Counted from the first letter of the stretch, positions 1 through 8,981 are shown. The stretch is DNA of 64,000 nucleotides from JAJDZL01 sp963664525 (GCA_963664525.1 OY761535.1:1612001-1676000); one strand, 5' to 3'. Translations and numbers: made by a program. Notes: generated by a model not told the origin, from the letters alone.

Positions 1-1
1 C

Positions 2-1060
2 GCCGAAGACAAATTGGAAACCATGGGCCGAACCTTACGTATGCCCATCTTCAATGTGCCCTACCACACCAAGCTTCTCGGTGAGGAATGTGAGGCCTAC
101 ATGGGGCTTGCCGATTTCCACCAGTATCACCCGTCGAAACCTGCCATCCATGAAGCCGATGTCATCGTGATGGTCGGTGGGCGACTCGACAATCAGATGA
201 ATTTTGGTAATCCGCCTTTTTTTCGCAAGGAAACTACGCTAATCTGCGTGAATGGTTCGTCCGCGGAACTGGACAACAACTATGCCGCGGATGAGGTGTT
301 GCTGTCAGACCCCGGTGCGTTTGTGGACGCACTCTCCGATATCGGTCGGACCTGGGAACCCTGGTTTGATCTTCAAAAGGAACGCCGCGCCGCGTGGGTT
401 GCCGAGTGGGAAACGCACCTCGCAGCGGAAACCGCCCGGGATGAGGCGACAGATGGCAAAATGCATCCCCTACAGCTGGGCCTCGATGTGCAAGCCGAGA
501 TGGGTGATGATGACTGGTTAGTCTTTGACGGCGGCAATACGCATTTCTGGAACGAAATCGCCGTGAACATGGCAGGCTGGCGAGGGCAGAAACTGGGTGG
601 AATAATGCACCCTGGTAACTATTCGCTACTGGGGGTCGGGGTTAGTTTCGGCATTGCAGCCAAAGCTACACACCCGGGTAGCAACGTTGTGGTGATCTCC
701 GGCGACGGTGCTTTCTTATCGGGTGGACTGTCAATCGAGGCTGCATTTCAGGAAGGCTTGCCGATCACCGTCGTCATCGACAACAACGGAGGACTCGACT
801 GTATCAGCCAGCAGCAGGAACGCCTTTTCGCCAATGGCAAGCACTTTGCTACCGACTTTCGCGATATCCCATTTCACACCATGTTCGAAGGGCTGGGTGG
901 ACATGGCGAACTGGTAGAGACGCGCACAGCGCTTCGTCCTGCACTGCGACGCGCTAGGGCATCAGGTAAAACGGCCTGTGTAAACGTCAAGTGCCGTGGC
1001 GTAATTTCTCCCATCGTCGCGGCAACATCGGACAAACGCGACAAAGCATCGATTGAATAA
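2..1060 (+). CDS. Thiamine-diphosphate-dependent enzyme, acetolactate-synthase-like (5' end outside window)
   Basis: The reading frame is open from the first bases of the window, so the N-terminal part lies upstream. What is visible is the central and C-terminal ThDP-enzyme layout: a middle domain with VIVMVGGRLDNQ, then a PP domain with the diphosphate-binding motif GDGAFLSGG followed by the metal-binding stretch VVIDNNGG. Acetolactate synthases, oxalyl-CoA decarboxylases and related carboligases share this fold; the NNGG end of the motif recalls oxalyl-CoA decarboxylase/2-hydroxyacyl-CoA lyase, but the substrate cannot be assigned. The stop codon overlaps the start of the next gene (TAATG), which indicates translational coupling in a three-gene operon with a DmdA-type gene. 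Confidence 0.85.
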   Translation, partial: AEDKLETMGRTLRMPIFNVPYHTKLLGEECEAYMGLADFHQYHPSKPAIHEADVIVMVGGRLDNQMNFGNPPFFRKETTLICVNGSSAELDNNYAADEVLLSDPGAFVDALSDIGRTWEPWFDLQKERRAAWVAEWETHLAAETARDEATDGKMHPLQLGLDVQAEMGDDDWLVFDGGNTHFWNEIAVNMAGWRGQKLGGIMHPGNYSLLGVGVSFGIAAKATHPGSNVVVISGDGAFLSGGLSIEAAFQEGLPITVVIDNNGGLDCISQQQERLFANGKHFATDFRDIPFHTMFEGLGGHGELVETRTALRPALRRARASGKTACVNVKCRGVISPIVAATSDKRDKASIE

Positions 1061-1410
1061 TGGCGAAGGTGTCTTCCCATACTCTCAATGGCGTTGATGG
1101 CAGCCACGCTGGCAGTATCGCTGTGCGGCTGGTTAATCTGGCTACGGGACAGATCGTATTTGATACAAAGATGGACGACCGCGGACGCTTGACACAGGAG
1201 ATCACCGCACCCGACCCAGCAGTTCGCTACGAGTTGGTCTTTCAGACCGGCACTTATTGGCAAGGTCGGGTCTCGAATACCCACGGTGCGCGCATCATCG
1301 ACGAGATTGTTGTCCGTTTCACCATGCCTGAGCCGGATGGACACTATCACATTCCCCTGATTCTGTCCCCTCATGGCTACTCTCTTTGGAGTTCCACCGA
1401 GCATGGCTGA
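1060..1410 (+). CDS. Transthyretin-like / 5-hydroxyisourate hydrolase family protein
   Basis: 116 residues, the usual length for 5-hydroxyisourate hydrolase (HIUase), which opens the ring of 5-hydroxyisourate in urate breakdown. Visible family features are the N-terminal SSHTLNG (HIUases normally have THVLD), DDRGRL around the conserved arginine, and HYHIPLILSPHGYS near the end. The C-terminal tetrapeptide YRGS that is characteristic of true HIUases is replaced by a LWSS-type ending, so the activity may differ. The start codon overlaps the previous stop and the last 8 bases overlap the next start. No other urate-pathway gene is visible here, so a role linked to its operon partners is as likely as purine catabolism. 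Confidence 0.75.
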   Translation: MAKVSSHTLNGVDGSHAGSIAVRLVNLATGQIVFDTKMDDRGRLTQEITAPDPAVRYELVFQTGTYWQGRVSNTHGARIIDEIVVRFTMPEPDGHYHIPLILSPHGYSLWSSTEHG

Positions 1411-2515
1411 CGGGCTGAAGTTTTCCCGCCGATTGCGCCGCAGCCCTTACACAACCTCTGCTGAATCTGCCGGCGTCACCAGATTTTCCGTGGTCAACCA
1501 TATGCTTTTGCCGACGGCGTACGATCGTCCAGTCGAAGAGGACTACTGGCATCTTCGCGAGCACGTGCAGATCTGGGATGTCGCCTGCCAGCGACAGGTA
1601 CAGATCGCAGGTCGCGATGCCGCGAGGCTAATCCAGTGGATGACCCCGCGCGACATTTCGCGGGCGAAAAGCGGCGATTGTCTTTATGTCCCGATCACCG
1701 ATGAAACGGGTGGCCTGATCAATGACCCAATCTTGCTGAAATTGGCAGAAGACCGGTTCTGGCTGTCGATCGCGGACTCCGATTTGCTTCTTTTTGCCAA
1801 GGGGTTAGCGCTTGGGTGCGGGCTTGACGTGTCAATCGACGAGCCAGATGTATCACCCTTGGCTGTGCAGGGTCCGAAGGCCGAGTCTTTGCTTTGCGAC
1901 CTGTTCGGCAACCATGTCCGCGAGATCGGATTTTTCAAGCTCGGCTGGATCGACTTTGCCGGTACGCGGCAATTAATCACGCGATCCGGGTATTCGCGCC
2001 AGGGCGGATTCGAAATTTACCTCAATGGCGGGCATTTGGGCGCTACCCTCTGGGACGCCGTCTGGCAGGCCGGGCAGGCCTACGGCATTGCGCCCGGTTA
2101 CCCCAACCTGATCGAGCGTATTGAGGGCGGGCTTTTGTCATACGGAAACGAAATGACACGTGAACACAATCCTTTCGAGTTCGGATTGGGGAAGTTCTGC
2201 AATCTGAACGGAGCGGTCGCCTATCTGGGTCACGACGCTTTGCAAAAACTGGCTGACAAAGGCATCAATCGCCAGATCCGCGGTATCCTTTTCGATGGCG
2301 GCCCCTGTCCCACCTGCACCGAACCCTGGCCGGTCAAATCAGGCGACCGACAGATTGGTCAGATCACGAGCGCCATCTGGTCACCGCGTTTGAAACGAAA
2401 TGTCGGCCTGTCACTGATCGACAAGGAGTTCTGGGATGCTGGACAAGCGGTGATTGTGCACAGCAAAGACGGCGTTACCCGTGTGGGTGAAGTGTCAACT
2501 CTTCCTTTCGCCTGA
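1403..2515 (+). CDS. dmdA: DmdA-like dimethylsulfoniopropionate demethylase (GcvT-type aminomethyltransferase fold)
   Basis: 370 residues from the ATG at 1403, which overlaps the end of the preceding gene; an in-frame ATG at 1373 exists, but the family N-terminus (FSRRLRRSPYT) fits the later start. The protein has the folate-binding GcvT fold. Its first 100 residues (VVNHMLLP, EEDYWHLREHVQIWDVACQR) closely resemble the DMSP demethylases of marine bacteria as I remember them, and IERIEGGLLSYGNEMT follows in the C-terminal half. DmdA moves a methyl group from DMSP to tetrahydrofolate, giving methylmercaptopropionate. The family also contains demethylases and dehydrogenases acting on other substrates, so DMSP specificity is an inference from sequence resemblance. 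Confidence 0.75.
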   Translation: MADGLKFSRRLRRSPYTTSAESAGVTRFSVVNHMLLPTAYDRPVEEDYWHLREHVQIWDVACQRQVQIAGRDAARLIQWMTPRDISRAKSGDCLYVPITDETGGLINDPILLKLAEDRFWLSIADSDLLLFAKGLALGCGLDVSIDEPDVSPLAVQGPKAESLLCDLFGNHVREIGFFKLGWIDFAGTRQLITRSGYSRQGGFEIYLNGGHLGATLWDAVWQAGQAYGIAPGYPNLIERIEGGLLSYGNEMTREHNPFEFGLGKFCNLNGAVAYLGHDALQKLADKGINRQIRGILFDGGPCPTCTEPWPVKSGDRQIGQITSAIWSPRLKRNVGLSLIDKEFWDAGQAVIVHSKDGVTRVGEVSTLPFA

Positions 2516-2584
2516 CAGGCTTTTCTCCCAGATCGGTAACACGGTTTTGGGTCATTGAATGAGCGAGCGAATTCCGACTTTACT

Positions 2585-3706
2585 CTACAGAATCACCATA
2601 TTGTCGCGGTGTATCAGTTCGAGGTCGCGCACATAACCTAAAGTCGATTCTATTCGATCTGTTCTTTGCCCTTTGATTTGGCTGGCCTCTTGTGCATCAT
2701 AATTGATCAAACCGCGTGCAATTTCACGAAAGTTTGGGTCCATACATGCGACGAGATCGCCGCGACTGAAATTTCCTTCAACCTGTCTGACACCAACTGA
2801 CAATAAACTGCGGCCCTGAGCAAGTAATGCTTCGGCAGCCCCTTGATCAAGGTAGAGTTTACCGGCTATGCGCAACCGCCCGGCAAGCCACTGCTTGTGA
2901 GCAGCAATTCTGCCAGTCCTTGAAAGCAAAAGTGTGCCCTCCGCCTCGCAAGCAAAAATCTTTTGCAGTTGACTGTCGGTCATACCCGATGCAATAAACG
3001 TAGCCGCACCCGATCGTGCCGCCTTACGTGCAGCTTCGAGTTTGGTCAACATACCGCCTCGGCCATATTGGCTGCTGGGCCCGACAACGCTGTCAAGCGA
3101 CTCATCATGAGGATGGGCTTGACGAATCAGGTTTGCGTTTGCATTGATTCGAGGATCTGAATCATACAAACCTGTCTGGTCGGTCAGAATAACCAGCAAA
3201 TCGGCATCGACGAGATTGGTTACCAAGCCCGCAAGATTGTCATTGTCGCCAAACTTGATATCATCGGTCGCAACGGAATCGTTTTCGTTGACGATCGGAA
3301 TAATACGCATTTCAAGCAAGGTTCTGATGGTATTTCGTGCATTGAGATATCGCCCCCGGTCAGACAGGTCTGCGTTCGTCAACAGAATTTGTGCAGTCTG
3401 GTAACCATGTTTTTCGAAAGCGATTTCGTACGTTCGCACCAGACCCATCTGTCCAACTGCCGCAGCCACCTGCAGCATGTGTACTTCGTGGGGTCGCTCA
3501 CTCCAACCGAGCCGCTTCATGCCTTCGACCACAGAGCCTGAAGACACCAACACCACCTCGACACCCGCGTGCTTGAGTTCGGCGATTTGTTTAGCCCAGG
3601 AATAAATTCGATCGACATTGATGCCAGTTTCGATATTCGTAATCAAAGAACTGCCAACCTTGACGACCCAGCGTCTGGTCGCACCAAAATTGAATGCATC
3701 ATTCAT
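2585..3706 (-). CDS. proB: Glutamate 5-kinase
   Basis: Phosphorylates glutamate in the first step of proline synthesis. 373 residues, normal for the two-domain form. The amino-acid kinase domain opens with WVVKVGSSLI and continues with VLVSSGSV and NENDSVATDDIKFGDND; the C-terminal 100 residues are a PUA domain (GKLYLDQGAAEALLAQGRS, FSRGDLVACMD). The start codon overlaps the obgE stop by 4 bases, so it is the last gene of the rplU-rpmA-obgE-proB operon, an order common in Gammaproteobacteria. It converges on the DmdA operon with about 70 bp between them, and no clear terminator hairpin is visible there. Confidence 0.97.
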   Translation of the reverse strand: MNDAFNFGATRRWVVKVGSSLITNIETGINVDRIYSWAKQIAELKHAGVEVVLVSSGSVVEGMKRLGWSERPHEVHMLQVAAAVGQMGLVRTYEIAFEKHGYQTAQILLTNADLSDRGRYLNARNTIRTLLEMRIIPIVNENDSVATDDIKFGDNDNLAGLVTNLVDADLLVILTDQTGLYDSDPRINANANLIRQAHPHDESLDSVVGPSSQYGRGGMLTKLEAARKAARSGAATFIASGMTDSQLQKIFACEAEGTLLLSRTGRIAAHKQWLAGRLRIAGKLYLDQGAAEALLAQGRSLLSVGVRQVEGNFSRGDLVACMDPNFREIARGLINYDAQEASQIKGQRTDRIESTLGYVRDLELIHRDNMVIL

Positions 3707-4755
3707 AGCGACAGCGACTCGAGTTCATCCAATTCGATTGTTTTTGTCGGATTGTCTTCGAGCCAGGTCATTGCTCGACCGATCAATCGCCTGCAACCTT
3801 CGCCAGTCATCGCAGAAACAGAAAACCAGTCCCCTGTCCAAGCACTCAAAGAAACAATTTCGTTTAGACGTGCAGCGAGAGAATCCTCCGGAACAAGATC
3901 GATCTTGTTCAAGACCAGCCAGCGTTCGCGCTGGGCGAGTTCACTATCGAACTGGCACAGTTCTTTTTCGATCGTCTCAATGGATTGAACTACGTTTTCA
4001 ATCGAACTGGTCGACACAAAATCCACAATGTGAAACAGCAGGCGGGTATGACGAAGGTGTTTGAGAAACTGGATGCCTAAACCACTGCCTGCAGAGGCGC
4101 CTTCAATTAAGCCTGGAATGTCGGCAATCGTAAAACTTCGCCCGTAATCCAACGATGCAACACCTAAAGATGGCTTAAGTGTAGTAAACGGATAATCGGC
4201 AATTTTTGGATGGGCATTGGTTACTTTACGAATCAACGAAGACTTGCCCGCGTTCGGCAGTCCGACCAAGCCAACATCGGCCAACAGGCGCAACTCCAGC
4301 CGTAGCGTCCTCATTTCGCCTGCACCGCCTGGAATGGTTTTTCGAGGAGACCGATTAGTACTCGATTTAAACCGTGCATTTCCGACGCCATTGGTGCCAC
4401 CCATCGCCACCAACACGCGCTGATCCGAACGCTTCACTTCGTCAATTAATTCCCGAGTGTCGGCATCGTGAATCATCGTACCCAATGGCACGAATAGTTC
4501 AAGGTCCTCACCATCGCGACCCGTCGCGTTCCGACCCCCGCCAGGTCGACCGTTTTCGGCGCGACAGGAACGACGAAATTGAAAATCTACGAGCGTGTTA
4601 AGGTGTGAGTCTGCAACGACATACACGCTCCCACCCTTGCCGCCATCACCACCATCAGGCCCACCGCGCGGGGTGTGCTTTTCGCGCCGAAAAGACAGAC
4701 AGCCACCTCCGCCTCGACCGGCTTCTACCTTGATTTCGACTTCATCAACAAACAT
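3703..4755 (-). CDS. obgE: GTPase ObgE/CgtA, ribosome assembly factor
   Basis: Essential GTPase acting in late 50S subunit assembly and stress signalling. The N-terminal glycine-rich Obg domain is clear (VEIKVEAGRGGGGCLSFRRE, GGPDGGDGGKGGSV). It is followed by the G domain with P-loop GLPNAGKSS, G3 motif DIPG and G4 motif NKID. 350 residues is slightly short compared with many homologues because there is little C-terminal extension beyond the G domain. It lies downstream of rpmA with an 87-bp gap and overlaps proB by 4 bp. Confidence 0.98.
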   Translation of the reverse strand: MFVDEVEIKVEAGRGGGGCLSFRREKHTPRGGPDGGDGGKGGSVYVVADSHLNTLVDFQFRRSCRAENGRPGGGRNATGRDGEDLELFVPLGTMIHDADTRELIDEVKRSDQRVLVAMGGTNGVGNARFKSSTNRSPRKTIPGGAGEMRTLRLELRLLADVGLVGLPNAGKSSLIRKVTNAHPKIADYPFTTLKPSLGVASLDYGRSFTIADIPGLIEGASAGSGLGIQFLKHLRHTRLLFHIVDFVSTSSIENVVQSIETIEKELCQFDSELAQRERWLVLNKIDLVPEDSLAARLNEIVSLSAWTGDWFSVSAMTGEGCRRLIGRAMTWLEDNPTKTIELDELESLSL

Positions 4756-4842
4756 TTCAACGCACCTTGTACTGAGCGACGTGCGTCACGAGGACTCATC
4801 GATGGGAAGACCGGGATCTGATCCCGATCAATTGAAAATGTG

Positions 4843-5100
4843 TCAGGCTGGAATAACAGAGACCGTTCTTTTGCGCAAGGGTCCCTTGACTTCGAATTTT
4901 ACGTGACCATCTTCTTTGGCGAACAGAGTGTAGTCTTTACCCATGCCCACATTGATGCCTGGGTGAAACTGACTGCCGCGCTGGCGAACGATGATGTTAC
5001 CTGCTCGAATGGCCTCGCCACCATACCGTTTAACGCCAAGGCGTTTGGAAATCGAATCGCGTCCGTTTCTGGAACTTCCACCAGCTTTTTTATGTGCCAT
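4843..5100 (-). CDS. rpmA: 50S ribosomal protein L27
   Basis: 85 residues beginning MAHKKAGGSSRNGRDS, the conserved N-terminus that reaches towards the peptidyl-transferase centre, followed by RLGVKRYGG and GNIIVRQRG. No cleavable N-terminal extension of the Firmicutes type is present. It lies 45 bp downstream of rplU in the same operon. Confidence 0.99.
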   Translation of the reverse strand: MAHKKAGGSSRNGRDSISKRLGVKRYGGEAIRAGNIIVRQRGSQFHPGINVGMGKDYTLFAKEDGHVKFEVKGPLRKRTVSVIPA

Positions 5101-5145
5101 GAGTGCTTACTCCGAAATCAAATTACGACAGGGTCTCTGACTGCT

Positions 5146-5520
5146 TTAGTCCTCGGTAGAATCTTCCGTTTCCGATGCAGGTTCTTTAATTTCTTCCGGT
5201 GCTTGGTGGGCATCACCGATACTTAAGATTTCAAGTTCGGTATAGTCCTGCCTATGCCCATAAGTGCGCCGATAATTCTTCCTGCGTTTCATCTTGATGA
5301 CGCGGATTTTTTTACCACGGCCCTGTTCGAGAATTTTTGCACTGACTGGAGAGTCTTTAACGTGGGGAGTCCCGACACAGGTCTTGTCACCGTCTGCAAC
5401 CAAAAGCACGTTGTCGAATTGTATGTTTTCACCCACATCGCCGGTCAAGCGCTCAACTCGAATTTTACTGCCTGGTTCAACCCGAACCTGTTTTCCGCCA
5501 GTTTCAATGATCGCGTACAT
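5146..5520 (-). CDS. rplU: 50S ribosomal protein L21 with acidic C-terminal tail
   Basis: Starts MYAIIETGGKQVRVEPGS as in most L21 proteins and contains KMKRRKNYRRTYGHRQ, the rRNA-binding basic segment. At 124 residues it is about 20 longer than the usual 103-residue form; the extra C-terminus is rich in Glu, Asp, Ser and Thr (EEIKEPASETEDSTED). It is the first gene of the minus-strand operon, so its promoter should lie in the 259-bp divergent region shared with the dapA-family gene. Confidence 0.98.
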   Translation of the reverse strand: MYAIIETGGKQVRVEPGSKIRVERLTGDVGENIQFDNVLLVADGDKTCVGTPHVKDSPVSAKILEQGRGKKIRVIKMKRRKNYRRTYGHRQDYTELEILSIGDAHQAPEEIKEPASETEDSTED

Positions 5521-5779
5521 ATTTAATTTTGGATAAGAAGTTTACAGAGGATAATGAGCGAAAGAATATGAAGCGAGAAGTATATCCTGTTTTCACCCTC
5601 AAGTCCAAAATTTTATACTCAAATGGATTGGCATTCAACCTATTTTTTACTTCAGATTGACAATACAAACTCAATGCTCTTGCAAAGACCCGCAGCGCGA
5701 ATTGAACGGTTAAAATAGGACTTGTCTCGTACAACAAAATCAGAACAAATCAACCCAACCCTGTCTTTCGGAAATACCA

Positions 5780-6712
5780 ATGAATCCAATAATGAACGGC
5801 GTGATTCCACCTGTTATCACCCCATACCTGGACGACTTTACGGTCGATTACAAATCATTTTGCCAATTGCTTGAGCACCTGGTGGCATCGGGAGTGCACG
5901 CTGTCATTGTTGGCGGTACAACAGGAGAATACTATCTCCACAGCACCGATGAACGGGCAAAGCTACTGGTGAAGGCGGCTGATGCGATCGGCGGCAAGGT
6001 TCCCTTGATTGCAGGAGTTGGCGGCATACAAACGAATGATTGCATCGAAATGGGATTGCTGGCCAAGTCACTGAATTACGATGGCATCCTGATTTCTTCA
6101 CCGTTTTACGCCGTTCCTACCCAGGCAGAACTGGCACAGCATGCCATCGCGATCGACCAGGCAGTGAATCTACCGATCATGCTTTACAACTACCCTGGTC
6201 GAACCGGCACTTGCATGGAAGCGGAATTCTTTGACAAAATCGTTCAACACTCGAACTTTCAAGCGATTAAAGAATCTAGCGGTGACATAGGTGCTGTTCA
6301 TCAGTTGATTAGCGATTACCCGCAATTGAACCTGTTTTGCGGTACCGACGATCAGGCGCTCGAATTCTTTGCCTGGGGCGCTGCCGGTTGGGTATGTGGC
6401 GCAGGAACCGCCCTTCCCGACGAGCATCTGGCGCTGTTTCGCACGTGCATCGTTGACAATGATTTTGTAACTGGTAGAGCAATCATGAAGTCACTATTGC
6501 CCTATTTGCAGTTTCTGGAAAACGGTGGCAAATTCACCCAGAGTGTCAAGTACAGCTGCGAATTGGCTGGTTTGCCAACCGGTGGTGTACGCGCCCCGCT
6601 GCAACCACTTTCGGAGGCCGAAAAAGACGAATTGGCCGGTATCGTGCATACGCTTAAGTTTGAAATTGGAGAACTCATGAACGGACAACACAGAATTGCC
6701 AAGCAGGCCTAG
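5780..6712 (+). CDS. Dihydrodipicolinate synthase / N-acetylneuraminate lyase family protein
   Basis: 310-residue class I aldolase of the DapA family. Visible family features are the GGTTGE pyruvate-carboxylate-binding motif near residue 46, the catalytic tyrosine in LYNYPGRTG and the Schiff-base lysine in AIKESSGD. Classical DapA condenses pyruvate with aspartate semialdehyde in lysine synthesis, but relatives act on sialic acid, hydroxyproline derivatives and other 2-keto acids. At 310 residues with a C-terminal extension (MNGQHRIAKQA) it is somewhat longer than typical DapA (about 292), and its neighbours are not lysine genes, so I leave the substrate open. A GGAAAT stretch upstream of the ATG may serve as ribosome binding site. 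Confidence 0.85.
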   Translation: MNPIMNGVIPPVITPYLDDFTVDYKSFCQLLEHLVASGVHAVIVGGTTGEYYLHSTDERAKLLVKAADAIGGKVPLIAGVGGIQTNDCIEMGLLAKSLNYDGILISSPFYAVPTQAELAQHAIAIDQAVNLPIMLYNYPGRTGTCMEAEFFDKIVQHSNFQAIKESSGDIGAVHQLISDYPQLNLFCGTDDQALEFFAWGAAGWVCGAGTALPDEHLALFRTCIVDNDFVTGRAIMKSLLPYLQFLENGGKFTQSVKYSCELAGLPTGGVRAPLQPLSEAEKDELAGIVHTLKFEIGELMNGQHRIAKQA

Positions 6713-6825
6713 CTTTTAATATCCATCTGGGCCGTACGATTTTGTCGGGTGCACATTTTGCAAAGTCACACAATCAGGTTTTTCAGATATAGTATTGACT
6801 GATTTCGCTCAGATAACCAATCATA

Positions 6826-6944
6826 TGGCGGGGACGGTTCGCTACTACAGTGACGATAAGTTGTGAACCCGGTCAGGTCCGGAAGGAAGCAGCCGCAGCA
6901 GCTGATGCGGGCACTGCATTTCAGCGAATCGAAACCGCCGCTCC
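6826..6944 (+). ncRNA. ffs: Signal recognition particle 4.5S RNA
   Basis: Contains the near-invariant SRP RNA apical domain GGTCAGGTCCGGAAGGAAGC (about 6881-6900), where the Ffh M domain binds. The flanks pair into a long stem: GGCGG and GGTTCGCT at 6827-6842 with AGCGAATC and ACCGCC at 6923-6939. The length (about 119 nt) and the stem fit the small bacterial SRP RNA. It lies just upstream of dnaX, a common bacterial arrangement. The exact ends are estimated from the stem. Confidence 0.93.
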
Positions 6945-6983
6945 TGTATGACCAAATTACTGCAAATTCAGCAGCGCTAATCC

Positions 6984-8615
6984 GTGAGTTATCTTGTACT
7001 TGCCAGGAAATGGCGACCGAAAACATTTGAGGATGTCGTTGGACAGGACCACGTTGTCCGCACCCTGACTCACTCACTCGAGAGCGAAAGGCTGCACCAT
7101 GCCTACCTGTTTACAGGGACTCGCGGCGTTGGCAAAACCACGATTGCAAGAATTCTCGCAAAAGCTCTAAACTGTGAACAGGGTGTCCGCTCGAATCCAT
7201 GCGGTCAATGCAGTGCCTGTCGGGAAGTAGACCAGGGCAGCTTTATCGATCTCATTGAAGTTGACGCAGCATCGAAAACCAAGGTCGAAGACACGCGGGC
7301 CATGCTGGACAACGTTCCGTACCTGCCGACTACCGGTCGATACAAAGTTTATCTTTTCGATGAGATTCACATGCTTTCCGGGCATAGTTTCAATGCGTTT
7401 TTGAAAACGCTCGAGGAACCGCCGGCACATGTTAAGTTTCTTATGGCTACAACGGACCCGCAAAAACTGCCCATTACGGTTTTATCTCGCTGTATCCAGT
7501 TTAATCTGCGGGCGATGGATGCTGAAGAAATTAGCGCTCAACTGGAGAAAATCCTGCCAATCGAAGGCGTCGAATTTGAAGCACCTGCCATTGCTGCCAT
7601 TGCCCGACTGTCACAAGGTAGCATGCGCGACGCACTGAGCATCGTCGACCAGGCCATTTCCTTTACCGAAGGAAATCTCACAGAGTCTGCTGTGCGCGAA
7701 ATGCTCGGCATGCTGTCACACGATTACATCTCGTCAATTCTACAAGCACTGGCCGATCGAAAGGCCGATGACCTGTTAACAATTGTGGATCGAATGTTCG
7801 AGCGCTCAGTGAATGTCGAAAGTGCACTGGACGATCTTTTGCTGAAACTGCATGACCTTGGCCTTCACAAGGTTGCACCTGGAATTGTCGAATCCCGGTC
7901 TGACAATGTCGATCAATTGCGGAACCTGAGCAGCGCACTATCGGACGAAGATATTCAGCTGTACTATCAGATTGGTCTTTTGGGAAAAAGAGACCTGGAG
8001 TTTGCGCCCACTGCGCGCATCGGGCTGGAAATGACACTGCTTCGGATGCTCGCCTTTTATCCGGATTCAGAAGCTTTCAGTCCAATTGATGGCGGCACCT
8101 CGGTTAGCAGCGCTCCCGTAGGCAATCCGGCACCGACGCCAAAATTGTCAAACCCAGTACAATCCGTCGCACCCAAAGTGACAACTGAAACTGCGAATCA
8201 GCCCGTCGATATCCTGACATCTGAAGACTGGATTAATTTTGTCCGCACTTCATCGAAACTGACCGGAGTGCCTAAACAATTTGCAAGCCAGGTGTCGTTT
8301 GAGTCGCGCGAAAACAATACAATTATCTTGATCGCACCAGTTGATGCGCAAGCTTCAATCATGCGAGAAAAAAATAGAATCGAGGTCACGCACGTAGTGT
8401 CAGAGTACCTCGGGCAAAACATTGAGTTGCGCGTACAAAAAGGCAACGCAAGAAACGAGTCTCTAGATGAACAACTCGCTCATTCACGCTCTGAATCTAT
8501 CGAAGCAGCGATGCGGCAGATCGAGCAAGAGGAAATTCCAAAAATGCTGCGACAGGAATTTGATGCCAAGCCTGACCCAAATTCCATACGTTTACCCGCG
8601 GATAACTCAGGCTAA
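6984..8615 (+). CDS. dnaX: DNA polymerase III subunits tau/gamma
   Basis: Clamp-loader ATPase. The start is a GTG: the family N-terminus MSYLVLARKWRPKTF begins exactly there and no upstream ATG exists. Walker A is GTRGVGKTT (residues 45-53), a four-cysteine zinc module follows (residues about 64-79), Walker B is LFDEIHML, and sensor 1 lies in LMATTDPQKLP. A Pro/Ser-rich linker (about residues 370-410) leads to a C-terminal domain resembling tau domain V, which contacts the polymerase. 543 residues is shorter than E. coli tau (643), mainly in the linker. A run of seven A residues before T inside domain V (8368-8375) could allow slippage to an immediate TAG stop. Confidence 0.97.
   Translation: MSYLVLARKWRPKTFEDVVGQDHVVRTLTHSLESERLHHAYLFTGTRGVGKTTIARILAKALNCEQGVRSNPCGQCSACREVDQGSFIDLIEVDAASKTKVEDTRAMLDNVPYLPTTGRYKVYLFDEIHMLSGHSFNAFLKTLEEPPAHVKFLMATTDPQKLPITVLSRCIQFNLRAMDAEEISAQLEKILPIEGVEFEAPAIAAIARLSQGSMRDALSIVDQAISFTEGNLTESAVREMLGMLSHDYISSILQALADRKADDLLTIVDRMFERSVNVESALDDLLLKLHDLGLHKVAPGIVESRSDNVDQLRNLSSALSDEDIQLYYQIGLLGKRDLEFAPTARIGLEMTLLRMLAFYPDSEAFSPIDGGTSVSSAPVGNPAPTPKLSNPVQSVAPKVTTETANQPVDILTSEDWINFVRTSSKLTGVPKQFASQVSFESRENNTIILIAPVDAQASIMREKNRIEVTHVVSEYLGQNIELRVQKGNARNESLDEQLAHSRSESIEAAMRQIEQEEIPKMLRQEFDAKPDPNSIRLPADNSG
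8368..8375 (+). other. Possible slippage site in dnaX
   Basis: The frame here reads GAA AAA AAT AGA, giving the heptamer A AAA AAT. A minus-one shift on it brings TAG into frame at once and would end the protein at about residue 464 of 543. E. coli makes its gamma form on a similar A-rich heptamer, but at the domain III/IV border rather than inside domain V. No downstream stimulatory hairpin was established. Confidence 0.25.
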
Positions 8616-8636
8616 TCTCTAAGGTGAGCACAACCT

Positions 8637-8948
8637 ATGAACAATGAACTAGAAAATTTTTTGAAACAGGCTTCGCAAATTCAAGACCAGATGAAACGGA
8701 CGCACAGCATGCTCGAGCAACAGGAAGTGACCGGCGTGTCGGGAGGAGGTCTGGTCAAGGTCGTCATGAATGGACGCCATGATGTATCGCGAGTCAATAT
8801 CAACGATGAATTGATGGATGATCGAGAAATTCTGGAAGACATGATTGCCGGAGCCATTAATGATGCCGTCCGTAAAGTGGATCAACTGAACCAGAAAGAG
8901 ATGGAAAAGCTGGCCGTGGGTTTGCCAGGTATGGATTTTCTCAGATAA
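8637..8948 (+). CDS. ybaB: Nucleoid-associated protein YbaB/EbfC
   Basis: 103 residues with the family profile: an N-terminal amphipathic helix rich in Gln and Lys (FLKQASQIQDQMKRTHSMLE), then VTGVSGGGLVKVVMNGRHDV and a C-terminal helix ending in GLPGMDFLR (the usual GLPPGF-type end). It binds DNA as a dimer. It sits 21 bp after dnaX and before recR, the standard dnaX-ybaB-recR block. Confidence 0.96.
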   Translation: MNNELENFLKQASQIQDQMKRTHSMLEQQEVTGVSGGGLVKVVMNGRHDVSRVNINDELMDDREILEDMIAGAINDAVRKVDQLNQKEMEKLAVGLPGMDFLR

Positions 8949-8981
8949 AAAACATTGATTCGACTACGATTTCCAACTTGA

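Noticed and set aside
6788..6800. Promoter before the SRP RNA (TTGACT at 6795-6800 or TATAGT at 6788-6793)
   Set aside because: No partner hexamer at acceptable spacing could be found for either.
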